Origin: Acidimicrobiia bacterium
GTDB lineage: Bacteria > Actinomycetota > Acidimicrobiia > Spongiisociales > JAENVV01
Reading direction: 5' to 3'
Length of the DNA: 34,472 nt
NCBI GenBank assembly: GCA_029881355.1
Contig: JAOUMT010000005.1
Location: 1-34,472, forward strand
The position numbers and the translations under genes were made by a program. The notes beneath the pieces were generated by a model. The model made no database searches and was not told the origin of the DNA. It saw only the letters and a program-made list of their open reading frames with translations. Positions 17,438 through 27,084 of the stretch are shown piece by piece; position 1 is the first letter of the stretch, and each line of letters opens with the position of its first letter.

Positions 17438-18427
17438 CTAGCCGGCGAGGGTTCGCAGCTTGGGAAGAACGTCGCGGCCCAGCATCTCGATGAGGGCTGG
17501 CTGATCCAGCGAAGCCATCTGGAACGTCACGACGTCCGCTTTGAGGTCGGTGACCAGCGGTGCGTACGTATCGATGATGTCTTCTGGCGTCGAGACCAAT
17601 GAGTATCGACCAAGCACCTCTTCGCGAGGTAGCTGATCAGCCCTCGTGCGAAGGTCCATGGGGTCCACGGCTTCAAGTCGCCCCGGGGCTCGGAGCCCAC
17701 GCCACGAGTAGAGCGCTTCCCAAGCTTCATCATGGTTTTCAGCTTTGATCGACCACCGGGTAGCAAGAATCTTGGGCGGGAGGCGACCGGCGGCGTCGGC
17801 CGCCTTTCTGGCAGGCTCGATGACCTTTTCGCGCGTTTCGGCGGGATCCTTGACCGACGTCACGATCCCTTCGGCCATCTCTGCCGCCAGCGCGGCCGAT
17901 TTTGGTCCTCCGGCTGCGAGCCAGATGGGTACGGGACCGAGGGGAGGGGAGTACAGCTTGGCGCGGTCGGTGACGTAGTGCTCCCCGTTGAAGGTGAGTT
18001 TCTCTCCGTCGAGGAGTCTGCGCATGATTTCAAGTGCCTCGCGCATCCGGGCGGCGCGCCCGGCGTAGTTGGGGAACTCGTAGCCGAGTGGGCCTTCATT
18101 GATGTTCTCACCGGTGCCAACACCGAGGTTGAATCGTCCCCCAGAAAGGCGATCGAGGGTAGCTGCTGCCTGGGCGACGACCGCCGGGTGATAGCGGAAC
18201 AGGGGCGTGGTCACACCCGTGGCGAAACTGACCCGGTCGGTGGCTTGAGCCATCGCGCCAATAGTTGAAAACGCGAACCCGGAAGCCGACTGGTCGTCGA
18301 CCCACGGATGGAAGTGCTCCGAGACGACGAGCATGTCGAAGCCGGCCTGTTCGGCCAGTTGGGCATGCTCGACGAGTTCTTCGGGTTGCCATTGCTCATG
18401 GCCGCAAAAGTACGCAAAAGTGGTCAT
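17438..18427 (-). CDS. F420-dependent LLM-class oxidoreductase (TIGR03557/FGD-like)
   Basis: 329 aa; 'FAYFCGHEQWQPEELVEHAQLAEQAGFDMLVVSEHFHPWVDDQSASGFAFSTIGAMAQAT', 'RFNLGVGTGENINE', 'LYSPPLGPVPIWLAAGGPKSAALAAE'. Confidence 0.88.
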   Translation of the reverse strand: MTTFAYFCGHEQWQPEELVEHAQLAEQAGFDMLVVSEHFHPWVDDQSASGFAFSTIGAMAQATDRVSFATGVTTPLFRYHPAVVAQAAATLDRLSGGRFNLGVGTGENINEGPLGYEFPNYAGRAARMREALEIMRRLLDGEKLTFNGEHYVTDRAKLYSPPLGPVPIWLAAGGPKSAALAAEMAEGIVTSVKDPAETREKVIEPARKAADAAGRLPPKILATRWSIKAENHDEAWEALYSWRGLRAPGRLEAVDPMDLRTRADQLPREEVLGRYSLVSTPEDIIDTYAPLVTDLKADVVTFQMASLDQPALIEMLGRDVLPKLRTLAG

Positions 18428-18512
18428 GGCTTCAGGCTAGTCGGCCTGTCCAGTTGCTCAGTACCATCAAAACTTCGCTCTCGTATCCACCGGACTCAGA
18501 TAGGGTGCCTAC

Positions 18513-19916
18513 ATGGACTACACGGCAATCAACACCATCGGGGCTTTGCGAGGATCAGGGTGGGTGGATCGCAGTGTCAAGGACGAGTTGCGCGACAACC
18601 TGATGCAGAGAATGCGGGCGGGTGCCGAACTCTTCCCGGGAATCGTCGGATTCGATCAGACGGTTATTCCGGCGCTGGAGAGGGCAATTCTCGCCGGACA
18701 CGACATCATCATGCTCGGCGAGCGAGGGCAGGCCAAGACCCGCCTGATCAGGAGGCTCGTCGATCTGCTTGATCCGCAGTCGCCGACCATCGACGGATGC
18801 GAAATCAACGATTCACCGTTACGGCCGGTGTGCGCCGCCTGCTTGGCGACCGTCGCCTCCGAGGGTGATCTGACCCCGATCCGCTGGGTGACACCCGAAG
18901 CTCGGTATGGAGAGAAGCTGGCCACGCCCGATACTGCGGTTGGTGACCTCATCGGAGATGTCGACCCGATCAAGGTGGCCGAGGGTCGTTATCTGGCCGA
19001 TCAGCTCACGATCCACTACGGTCTCGTTCCCCGCTCGCATCGGGGGATCTTTTCGATCAATGAGCTACCCGACTTGCCGACCCGGATTCAGGTCTCACTT
19101 CTGAACGTCCTCGAGGAGCGTGACATTCAGATCCGCGGGTATCGAGTGAGTCTGCCACTCGACATCTTGCTCATCGCCTCGGCCAACCCCGAGGATTACA
19201 CCAACCGGGGCCGGATCATCACCCCGCTCAAGGACCGGTTTGGATCGGAAGTGCGTACGCACTATCCGCTGACGATCGAAGACGAAATCGCCATCATGGA
19301 GCAGGAAGCCGCACCGCCTCCTCCCGGGGTCGAGGTGGCCGTCCCGACTTTCTTGAAGGAGATACTTGCGGAACTCACTCACGCGGTCCGCGTTTCGTCA
19401 CATATCAACCAGCGGTCCGGTGTGTCGGTTCGGTTCTCAATTGCCAACCTCGAAACCCTGGTTGCCTCCACCGTCCGCCGAGCGTTGCGGGTCGGTAACG
19501 GCGCGGCGGTCGCCCGGGTTGCCGACCTGCCAGCCGTACTGTTGGCGTCGCTCGGGCGCATCGAGTTCGAGGTTTTTGAGGAGGGGCGGGAGATGGATGT
19601 GTTGCGGCGACTCCTGGCGACCGCAGTTGTCGAAGTTTTCCGCGACCACTCCTACGGAGTGGAATTCACCGACCTGCTGGATGTTTTCGAAGGTGGCGCC
19701 ATCATCGAATCCGGCGACCTCGTCCCTTCCGAGGCAATGTTGTCCTCGGTTGCCGGACTCGAAGTTCTCACAGAGTTTGCGCGCCGGATCGGGGTCGTCG
19801 AAGAGTCCCCGCACCATCTTGCGAGCGTCCTTGATTTTGCACTTGAAGGCCTACACCTGACCCGCCGTCTCAACAAGGACGGCGACGCCGGGAGCTCTCT
19901 TTACGGCCTTGGCTGA
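18513..19916 (+). CDS. MoxR / magnesium-chelatase-I-like AAA+ ATPase
   Basis: 467 aa; 'GHDIIMLGERGQAKTRLIRRLVDLL' (Walker A-like), 'HRGIFSINELPDLPTRIQVSLLNVLEERDIQIRGYRVSLPLDILLIASANPEDYTNRGRIITPLKDRFGSEVRTHYP'. Confidence 0.9.
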   Translation: MDYTAINTIGALRGSGWVDRSVKDELRDNLMQRMRAGAELFPGIVGFDQTVIPALERAILAGHDIIMLGERGQAKTRLIRRLVDLLDPQSPTIDGCEINDSPLRPVCAACLATVASEGDLTPIRWVTPEARYGEKLATPDTAVGDLIGDVDPIKVAEGRYLADQLTIHYGLVPRSHRGIFSINELPDLPTRIQVSLLNVLEERDIQIRGYRVSLPLDILLIASANPEDYTNRGRIITPLKDRFGSEVRTHYPLTIEDEIAIMEQEAAPPPPGVEVAVPTFLKEILAELTHAVRVSSHINQRSGVSVRFSIANLETLVASTVRRALRVGNGAAVARVADLPAVLLASLGRIEFEVFEEGREMDVLRRLLATAVVEVFRDHSYGVEFTDLLDVFEGGAIIESGDLVPSEAMLSSVAGLEVLTEFARRIGVVEESPHHLASVLDFALEGLHLTRRLNKDGDAGSSLYGLG

Positions 19917-21850
19917 TGTTGCCCTATCGGTACTCGGCGTGGGATGGTTCCCAGGACCCGCTGTCGGCCGAGCTGCCTGTAGACCAACTGGTTGAACAAT
20001 TCTCGGAGGATCTTCTCGACGGCTGGTCAGCTGACGAATCTCTAGAACGGCTCCTTCGTCGCGGGATGCCTGGTCGTTTTTCGGGTCTTGATCAGTTACG
20101 GGAGCGGATCGAACAGATGCGGCGGGAGGCTTCCGAGCGGTTGGGAACCGAGGGTCCGATTGCCAAGATCCGCGAACGCCTCGAAGAGATCATCGAAACC
20201 GAACGTATGGAGCTTTCGGCCCTCGATACCGATGATGCCCGCTTCCGGGAGGTTGCACTGGACGCGCTGCCAGACTCGTTGGCTGAGACGGTGGCCGAGC
20301 TGAAGAATTATGACTTTGCCTCTGCCGCCGCGGCTGAAGCGTTTGAAGCGCTCCTCGACGACCTCCGACGCGACGTGATGGATCGGATGTTTCGACAGCT
20401 TTCTGACTCGATGGCCGACCCCGACGCAGAAACGATGGCAGCTCTCAAGGACATGCTGGCCGACCTGAACAGCCTGCTCGATCAGCGCCTGGCGGGGACC
20501 GGTCCATCTGAAGAGGAATTCGCCGCATTCATGTCCAAGCACGGACAGTTCTTTCCCGAGAACCCCGGTAACCTCGACGAATTGCTGCATGCGCTCGCTC
20601 AGCGAGCGGCAGCGTTTTCTCGTTTCATGGCCAACCTGTCGCCTGAGCAGCGAGCCGAGTTGTCTTCGCTCATGGACACCGTCATGGACGATCTTGATCT
20701 TGCCTTTCAGATGGATCAGCTGGGGCGATCGCTCCGGTCCCTGGCGCCCGACCTCGACTGGAGCGGGCCGATGGACGGCGACGGTGAGGGCCCCGACGGA
20801 CTGGGGGCCGCCCTCAACGCCATAGAGGACTTGTCGGCGATGGAGAATCTTGAACGGGCACTCGGTCAGAACTACCCGGGAGCATCACTGTCCGATGTAG
20901 ATCCTGATGAGCTGGCTAGAACCCTCGATGACGACGCAAGGCGTGATCTCGAACGACTCAAGAAGATTGAGCGAGCTTTGGAACGGGCTGGCGTAATCGT
21001 GCGAAGCTCCGGACGATTGGAGCTCACGCCCCGGGGGGTTCGCAAGCTGGGAGAGCGAGCCCTGGCGAAAGTGTTCGAGCGAATAACCACCGACCATCCA
21101 GGTTCGCATGACGTTGACGCACCCGGAGGGATGGGCGAACCGACCGGCTCATCGCGACCCTGGCAGTTTGGAGACGCGTTTCGCCTTGATCTGCAACGCA
21201 CTTTGAGCAACGCCGTGCTGCGCGAAGGACCCATGAAGGGGCGAATATCGTTGGCGCCAGAAGATTTCGAGATCGCCGAGCACGAAGTGAAGACGTCGGT
21301 GGCGACGGTGCTGTTGCTCGATATGAGTCGGTCGATGCCCTTGCGGGGCCATTGGTTGGGCGCCAAGCGGATGGCCCTGGCGCTCCATTCGCTGATTTCG
21401 ACGGCGTACCCGGAGGACCATCTCGAAATCGTCGCTTTTTCCGACTACGCCAGAGTGATGTCCCCCGCCGACCTCGGCCAGGTTGACTGGGAGCCCGTAT
21501 ATGGAACCAACATGGAGCATGCGTTCAACCTGGCTGGTCGTATCCTCGCTCGTCATCGGGACGCCACCAAACAGGTGCTGCTGGTGACCGACGGCGAGCC
21601 CACTGCTCACCTTGAGGGCGATGAAGTCTTCTTCCAGTGGCCTCCTGCCCGGCGGACGATTGACCTGACGTTCAAAGAGGCGATGCGGCTCGCCAAGTCC
21701 GGAGTCACGATGAACATTTTCATGCTCGAACAAGAACCAGCCCTGGTGGCGTTTGTTGACCGGTTGGCCAAAATCGTCAACGGGCGGGTGTTTGCGGCCC
21801 GTTCTGACGAGTTGGGTGACATGATCGTCCGCGACTACCTCGCCCGATAG
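19916..21850 (+). CDS. VWA domain-containing protein (partner of the MoxR-type ATPase)
   Basis: 644 aa; MIDAS-like 'LLLDMSRSMPLRGHW' and 'VLLVTDGEPTAH'; TGATG coupling with the ATPase gene. Confidence 0.9.
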   Translation: MLPYRYSAWDGSQDPLSAELPVDQLVEQFSEDLLDGWSADESLERLLRRGMPGRFSGLDQLRERIEQMRREASERLGTEGPIAKIRERLEEIIETERMELSALDTDDARFREVALDALPDSLAETVAELKNYDFASAAAAEAFEALLDDLRRDVMDRMFRQLSDSMADPDAETMAALKDMLADLNSLLDQRLAGTGPSEEEFAAFMSKHGQFFPENPGNLDELLHALAQRAAAFSRFMANLSPEQRAELSSLMDTVMDDLDLAFQMDQLGRSLRSLAPDLDWSGPMDGDGEGPDGLGAALNAIEDLSAMENLERALGQNYPGASLSDVDPDELARTLDDDARRDLERLKKIERALERAGVIVRSSGRLELTPRGVRKLGERALAKVFERITTDHPGSHDVDAPGGMGEPTGSSRPWQFGDAFRLDLQRTLSNAVLREGPMKGRISLAPEDFEIAEHEVKTSVATVLLLDMSRSMPLRGHWLGAKRMALALHSLISTAYPEDHLEIVAFSDYARVMSPADLGQVDWEPVYGTNMEHAFNLAGRILARHRDATKQVLLVTDGEPTAHLEGDEVFFQWPPARRTIDLTFKEAMRLAKSGVTMNIFMLEQEPALVAFVDRLAKIVNGRVFAARSDELGDMIVRDYLAR

Positions 21851-22567
21851 TCACCACATCGGCCAGGGAACCGCCGGACGGTCGAGTGGGGGGTGTGGAT
21901 GTACTCCACTCTCCAGCAAATGAGCGGTTCGAGTCGCGAGCGCGTCGGCCTCGACCCGACTAAGCAGGTCACTGACCCGGGCGTGCAAGCCAGATTTGAG
22001 CGAGTCGGTCAGATTTGTCAATCCTTTGATGAGCGGGGCCGGGAGGGGACGTCCCGCGAAGCCCCATAGGATCGTCCGGAGCTTCTCCTCGTAATGGAAC
22101 GAAAGCCCGTTGTCGATCGCCCACAGGTCGTGGGTGCTTTCTTCAACAATGATGTGTCCGAGTTTGCGGTCAGCGTTGTTGATAATCACATCGAGGACTG
22201 CGAACGGCCAGAGCCGCTCGGATGGTTCCTCGAGCAAGGGGCGGGGATCGAACTCGAAATCTTCTTTGATGAACAACTGGGTCGAACCCAGCCCGAATGG
22301 CCCTTCGACGAGGTAGGTCGGTGGGACGATCGAGAGTCCCATGGCTGCCGACACCTCCCAGGTCAGAACCTCCCGCGCGGCGAGCGTGCCAAAGGGAAAA
22401 TCCCACAAGGGTCGTTCTCCGTCGGCGGGCTTGTAGATGCCTTGGTGTCCGTCATCGAGGTCAACGAGGAGGGTGGCATTGGAAGCGTACGGCATCCGGC
22501 CGACCACGTTGACGATGGCTGGGCCGGTGGACGTCACCCTGCGTGATGACCGTTGGAAGCCGGACAC
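21851..22567 (-). CDS. SCO1664-family protein (PI3/4-kinase-like fold)
   Basis: 238 aa; 'ATLLVDLDDGHQGIYKPADGERPLWDFPFGTLAAREVLTWEVSAAMGLSIVPPTYLV', 'VLDVIINNADRKLGHII', 'LWAIDNGLSFHYEEKLRTILWGF'. Confidence 0.88.
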   Translation of the reverse strand: MSGFQRSSRRVTSTGPAIVNVVGRMPYASNATLLVDLDDGHQGIYKPADGERPLWDFPFGTLAAREVLTWEVSAAMGLSIVPPTYLVEGPFGLGSTQLFIKEDFEFDPRPLLEEPSERLWPFAVLDVIINNADRKLGHIIVEESTHDLWAIDNGLSFHYEEKLRTILWGFAGRPLPAPLIKGLTNLTDSLKSGLHARVSDLLSRVEADALATRTAHLLESGVHPHPPLDRPAVPWPMW

Positions 22568-23025
22568 TGATGGTCACCCGGCCCCATGGGGAGCTGGCAT
22601 CGGGGACAGATCGGGCGTCCTTTGTCCACGACCTCGAATCCCTTGATGGCGGCCGCCTGAAGTTGTTCGGGGGCGATCACGAAGTCAAACGCTTCTGCGC
22701 CGTCGACCGAAACGAGTTCGAGCGTCATGAGGTCCGATTCAGGCTGAACGGCCATGCTCATGGCACCCACCCTGAACCGAACTTCGTCCGGCTCGCCGAG
22801 GGTCAGTCTTGTCAGGATCAAGTTCATGCCGTCGGGATCGGGCAGAATGTTGGCCTGGGCGAGGGCCGTCAGTGCATAGTCGGCCAATGCGGCGATCTGG
22901 CCTTTCTCGGCGATGAACCAATACGATACGGCGTTGGCGACAACGTGAAGGTAAAACGTGCGCTCGCCCGGCTCTCCGATTGCCCCAACGGCAAAACGCT
23001 CGGCGGGTCCGAGGTGTTCAGTCAT
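22534..23025 (-). CDS. DUF3090 family protein
   Basis: Start trimmed to MTEHLGPAERFAVGAIGEPGERTFYLHV...; C-terminal zinc-ribbon-like 'CPRCQLPMGPGDHQCPASNGH'; overlaps both neighbours. Confidence 0.88.
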   Translation of the reverse strand: MTEHLGPAERFAVGAIGEPGERTFYLHVVANAVSYWFIAEKGQIAALADYALTALAQANILPDPDGMNLILTRLTLGEPDEVRFRVGAMSMAVQPESDLMTLELVSVDGAEAFDFVIAPEQLQAAAIKGFEVVDKGRPICPRCQLPMGPGDHQCPASNGHHAG

Positions 23026-23623
23026 TGAGTCTCCCGTACGAGTTGATGGTCTCGACCATGGGAAAGCCGAGCGTGGGGACGTGCACCACCGAAACCGAGG
23101 CAGGCGACACGATGATGCGTTGGAACGTGTCGAGCGGTTGACCGAGGTAATGAGCCAGGATCGCCTTGATGACATCCGAGTGCGACACGATCGCCACGGT
23201 TTGCTTCCTATGGCGGGAGGCGATCTCGTTGCAAGCCGTGACCGCCCTGGTCTGCATCTCCGGGAAGCTTTCTCCGCCAGGGAACCGGGCTTGGGAGGGA
23301 GTCGTGATGACCTGGCCCCACAGTTTAAGCTTGCGCAGGTCTGACAGATTGCGGCCCTGCCACGTTCCGAAGTCGACTTCTTGAACTCCGTCTACTTCGA
23401 TCGGGTCGAGCCGGTGGGGTCGAGCGATGATGGCAGCGGTTTCAGCGGTCCTCGTGATCGGCGACGTGTAGATCGCCTTGATCTTGACGTCGGCAAGGCA
23501 CTCGGCGGTACGGTGGGCGATTTCTTCGCCGGCCTCACCGAGTGAGATGTTGGGTAGTCGTCCGGTGAGTTTCTTTCCGGTCTCAGGTGTCGGAGCATGC
23601 CGGATGAGGAGGAGTCGGGCCAT
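23018..23623 (-). CDS. MSMEG_4193-family histidine phosphatase / phosphomutase-like protein
   Basis: 201 aa; 'LLLIRHAPTPETGKKLTGRLPNISLGEAGEEIAHRTAECL', 'AIYTSPITRTAETAAIIA', 'VAIVSHSDVIKAILAHYLG'. Confidence 0.92.
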   Translation of the reverse strand: MARLLLIRHAPTPETGKKLTGRLPNISLGEAGEEIAHRTAECLADVKIKAIYTSPITRTAETAAIIARPHRLDPIEVDGVQEVDFGTWQGRNLSDLRKLKLWGQVITTPSQARFPGGESFPEMQTRAVTACNEIASRHRKQTVAIVSHSDVIKAILAHYLGQPLDTFQRIIVSPASVSVVHVPTLGFPMVETINSYGRLND

Positions 23624-23634
23624 AGATGAGCAGG

Positions 23635-24183
23635 CTAGACGGTATCTTCAGGTGTTTCGACGGCGATGACCCGATCCGTCCCGAAGGCGGCGATGGCAAC
23701 CCCGATACCGTGGGCGGCGATGAGACCGATGGCCGCCACCGAAAAACCGACGCCACTGTTCGCGGCGACATCGCCCACCGTCGGAGCTCCCACGACGTAA
23801 ACGAGACCGGCGGTAACGGCGAGCAGCGGGACCACGAGACTAATCAGACTGCCGATCCACACCGGTAGCGGGTAGATCGATGGCTGGAGACTGACGGCCA
23901 GATTGCCGGCCCCGAGTGCGAGGGCCGCCGCCAGGATGATCAGAGCGGTGCCAGGCAGGTCAGCTGCGACTGCGACACCGAGGACGGGCCACGCCAGTCG
24001 GAGAATCTGTAATCCGACGCCGGTGACGACGTGGGAAAGTCGCCAGTAGAAGTATCCGATCGCCAGGCATCCAGGTCCGATGGCATAAGCGAACGGGTCC
24101 CAAACGGCCAGTGCCGTCGCCGCGAGCACAATCAGCATGCCGCCAAGCGCTCCGATCGTCGTTCGAGTTTTGAGCTTCGTCAC
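23635..24183 (-). CDS. Multi-pass membrane protein, unknown function
   Basis: 182 aa, about five hydrophobic segments; same orientation as the flanking genes. Confidence 0.7.
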   Translation of the reverse strand: MTKLKTRTTIGALGGMLIVLAATALAVWDPFAYAIGPGCLAIGYFYWRLSHVVTGVGLQILRLAWPVLGVAVAADLPGTALIILAAALALGAGNLAVSLQPSIYPLPVWIGSLISLVVPLLAVTAGLVYVVGAPTVGDVAANSGVGFSVAAIGLIAAHGIGVAIAAFGTDRVIAVETPEDTV

Positions 24184-24193
24184 CCGGAGGAGT

Positions 24194-25153
24194 TTATGCG
24201 ATCACCGGAGCTTCGAGTGCCAGCCCGCGCAATCCGGCGACCAGGTTGCGAGCGGCGAGTTCGGCCATCGCTTGGCGGGTCCGGATGGTCGACGAGCCGA
24301 GATGCGGGGTGATGAAGCAGTTCGGGGTGGTCACCAACGGGTGATCGGGCGCGATCGGCTCCGGATCGGTCACGTCGAGACCGGCGGCAAATATCTCACC
24401 GCTGGTCAGGGCGTGGTGAAGAGCGGCCGAATCGACCAACGGGCCGCGACCGATGTTGACGAGCGTGGCCGTCGGCTTCATCAATCGGAGTTCGTTTGTA
24501 CTGATCAAATGGTGTGTCTCGGTGCTGAGTGGAGCTGCCACGATCACATGGTCACTGCGCTCAAGCAGTTCGTTCAACGGCACGAAGGACGGTTGGGGAT
24601 CAGAGAGATCGACCGGGCGACGCTGGGTATACAGCACCGACATCCCGAATCCAACGGCCCGGCGAGCGACCGCCCGGCCGATACGACCAAATCCGATAAT
24701 CCCCACCGTGGATCCATGAATGTCTTGGCCAATCAGGTAGTTCGGATCCCAGTCACCCCATCGTCCCGCGGCCACGTCTCGGGTTCCTTCCCCGAATCGT
24801 CTGGCTGCCGCGATCAGGAGTCCCCAAGCGAGGTCGGCGGTGGTCTCGGTGAGTACGTCAGGGGTGTGGCCAACTTTGATTCCACGGTTTCTACAGGCCG
24901 CCAGGTCGATGTTGTCGACCCCCACGGCCATCTGTGACACCACTCTGAGATCGGGAGCGCACTTCAGGAGTGCTTCGTCGACGTGGTCGGTAAGCATTGT
25001 GTACAGGCCGGTCGCGGTCGTTATTTGATCGAACAGGACCTGGCGTTCGATCGGGCGATCCTCGGTCCACATCCAGACCGAGCCCGCGGATTCGAGGATG
25101 GCCAGGGCCTGACCTGGCGGTTGCCTGGTGACTACGATCCGCTCGTTTTCCAT
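24194..25153 (-). CDS. D-isomer-specific 2-hydroxyacid dehydrogenase (glyoxylate/hydroxypyruvate reductase-like)
   Basis: 319 aa; 'GSTVGIIGFGRIGRAVARRAVGFGM', 'VNIGRGPLVDSAALHHALTSGEIFAAGLDVTDPEPI', 'NCFITPHLGSSTIRTRQAM'. Confidence 0.92.
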   Translation of the reverse strand: MENERIVVTRQPPGQALAILESAGSVWMWTEDRPIERQVLFDQITTATGLYTMLTDHVDEALLKCAPDLRVVSQMAVGVDNIDLAACRNRGIKVGHTPDVLTETTADLAWGLLIAAARRFGEGTRDVAAGRWGDWDPNYLIGQDIHGSTVGIIGFGRIGRAVARRAVGFGMSVLYTQRRPVDLSDPQPSFVPLNELLERSDHVIVAAPLSTETHHLISTNELRLMKPTATLVNIGRGPLVDSAALHHALTSGEIFAAGLDVTDPEPIAPDHPLVTTPNCFITPHLGSSTIRTRQAMAELAARNLVAGLRGLALEAPVIA

Positions 25154-25249
25154 GGGTACGACGTTACAGGGCGGGCGCGGTCGTCAGCGCCGTCGTGAGG
25201 ATGCCGTACGACGGGTCGGGACGGTGAGGTGCTGGCGGCGCCCTCGGCG

Positions 25250-25939
25250 CTAGTAACAGGCGCCAGAGTCCACGGTCGTCGATGGATCCGAGGCCTCCAA
25301 GAAGCTTCGGAGTTCGGACGCGGCGATGGCGTAGGTGACGCCGTCAACGTTTCGAGAAGAGGCGAAGGCGATCCCGACCACTCGGGCGGATTCGTCGAAC
25401 AGAGCTGCGCCGGAATCACCGGGACGAATGACCGTTTCCAGGTCGAGCGCGCGACGAAAGTGCTTGCCCTGGCCGTAGATGTCGGTACCGGATGCGACGA
25501 TGGCGCGGGTGACCTCATAGGGAATAGTCACGAACTTCCCGTCGTCCGAGAAGACCGCCACCAACCCGATATCGCCCTTGATGGGATCCTCAGCCGAGAT
25601 CTCCGGCACAAATACACCAGGCGGCATCACCCGGGTTTTGAGGAGTGCCAGGTCCAGCTTCGGATCGAAGCCAACCAGGGTCGCGTCGATGGTGCTTTCG
25701 GCTGTCCTGATCTGGATTTGCTCGCCGCCGGCGACGACATGAGCATTCGTCGCGATGAGATCGGGAGCCACGAAAACCCCCACACCTTCCGATACGAAAC
25801 CGCAGGCGAGCGCCAAAACCCGGGCGGCTGCAGGTTGAACGGCAACCGCATCAGGATATGAAGAAGAGTTGGGCTGGGAGCAAGCGGTGCCGAGGACAAG
25901 CAGTGTGGCGGCGGCGAGGCTCCCGACGATTCGGGACAT
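25250..25939 (-). CDS. Trypsin-like (S1-fold) serine protease, lipoprotein
   Basis: Start trimmed to MSRIVGSLAAATLLVLGTACSQ; triad-like 'ATNAHVV', 'KLDLALLK', 'PGDSGAALF'. Confidence 0.82.
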   Translation of the reverse strand: MSRIVGSLAAATLLVLGTACSQPNSSSYPDAVAVQPAAARVLALACGFVSEGVGVFVAPDLIATNAHVVAGGEQIQIRTAESTIDATLVGFDPKLDLALLKTRVMPPGVFVPEISAEDPIKGDIGLVAVFSDDGKFVTIPYEVTRAIVASGTDIYGQGKHFRRALDLETVIRPGDSGAALFDESARVVGIAFASSRNVDGVTYAIAASELRSFLEASDPSTTVDSGACY

Positions 25940-25971
25940 AGCCGGGATGTTACCGCTGGTAGGTTGGAACA

Positions 25972-27084
25972 ATGAACATTGGAATCCTGACCGCCGGTGG
26001 AGACTCTCCCGGGTTGAACGCAGCCATACGGGCGATCGGCAAATCGGCGATCCGTTCCTACGACATGCAGGTCATCGGCTTTCTGGACGGCTTTCGGGGC
26101 CTTATGCAGAATCGTATCGTTCGGCTCGATCCCGACAAGCTGTCTGGCATTCTGACGGTCGGCGGCACAATTCTCGGAACGAGCCGTGACAAGCCGCACA
26201 AAATGGACGTCGGTGGTACAGAAATGGATATGACGTCGCTGATGATCGAAAACTGCGCACAGCACCAGCTCGACGTGTTGGTGTGCCTGGGGGGTGGGGG
26301 GACTCAGAAAAACGCCCTCCGGCTCCACAACCACGGATTCCCAGTCGTGACCCTCCCCAAGACCATCGACAACGACGTCTGGGGGACCGACGCGACCTTC
26401 GGATTCGACACGGCCCTTTCCATCGCCACCGAGGCAATTGACCGGGTGCATTCGACTGCCCACTCGCATCACCGGATCATGCTCGTGGAGGTCATGGGAC
26501 ACAACGCTGGTTGGTTGGCGCTCGGGGCGGGCCTGGCAGGCGGGGCTGATGTGATTCTTATCCCAGAGTTCCCATACGATGTGAACGTGATCGCCGACGC
26601 CATCAGCGTGCGACGAGGCGCGGGGAGCAGTTTCTCCATCGTGGCGATATCCGAAGGCGCTCGTCCGATGGACGTGCACCTTCAAATGGAGGAACTGCGT
26701 GAGCTTGCCGCCCGTTCCGAGGGTGACGCAAAGAAGGATGCGAAGGCCGCGCTGGCTGCGTTGGACGCCTCACTGGAGGGCAATACTCAGCGACTGGCCG
26801 GGCAATTGCAGGAACTCACCGGCCTTGAGGCGCGTGTCACCATTCTCGGTCACGTTCAGCGAGGCGGGATTCCATCGGCGGTCGACCGGTTGCTCGCCAC
26901 CCGGCTCGGCACTGCGGCCGTCGACTTCATTGCCACTGGAGAACGAGGAGTCATGGTTGCCACGAGAGGCGGGCAAACGGTCACGGTGCCACTAGAAGAG
27001 GTGGCCGGAAAACGCCAGACTGTTCCGCACGACCATCGCTGGGTTCAGTCGGCTACCACGCTCGGCGTTTCGTTTGGTCAATAA
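25972..27084 (+). CDS. 6-phosphofructokinase family protein
   Basis: 370 aa; '[20 protein letters not shown]', 'GGTILGTSR', '[12 protein letters not shown]', '[13 protein letters not shown]', '[27 protein letters not shown]'. Confidence 0.92.
   Translation: MNIGILTAGGDSPGLNAAIRAIGKSAIRSYDMQVIGFLDGFRGLMQNRIVRLDPDKLSGILTVGGTILGTSRDKPHKMDVGGTEMDMTSLMIENCAQHQLDVLVCLGGGGTQKNALRLHNHGFPVVTLPKTIDNDVWGTDATFGFDTALSIATEAIDRVHSTAHSHHRIMLVEVMGHNAGWLALGAGLAGGADVILIPEFPYDVNVIADAISVRRGAGSSFSIVAISEGARPMDVHLQMEELRELAARSEGDAKKDAKAALAALDASLEGNTQRLAGQLQELTGLEARVTILGHVQRGGIPSAVDRLLATRLGTAAVDFIATGERGVMVATRGGQTVTVPLEEVAGKRQTVPHDHRWVQSATTLGVSFGQ

Noticed and set aside
25627-26685. 352-aa ORF on - strand
   Set aside because: Antisense to the phosphofructokinase gene and out of frame with the protease gene; no recognisable domain.
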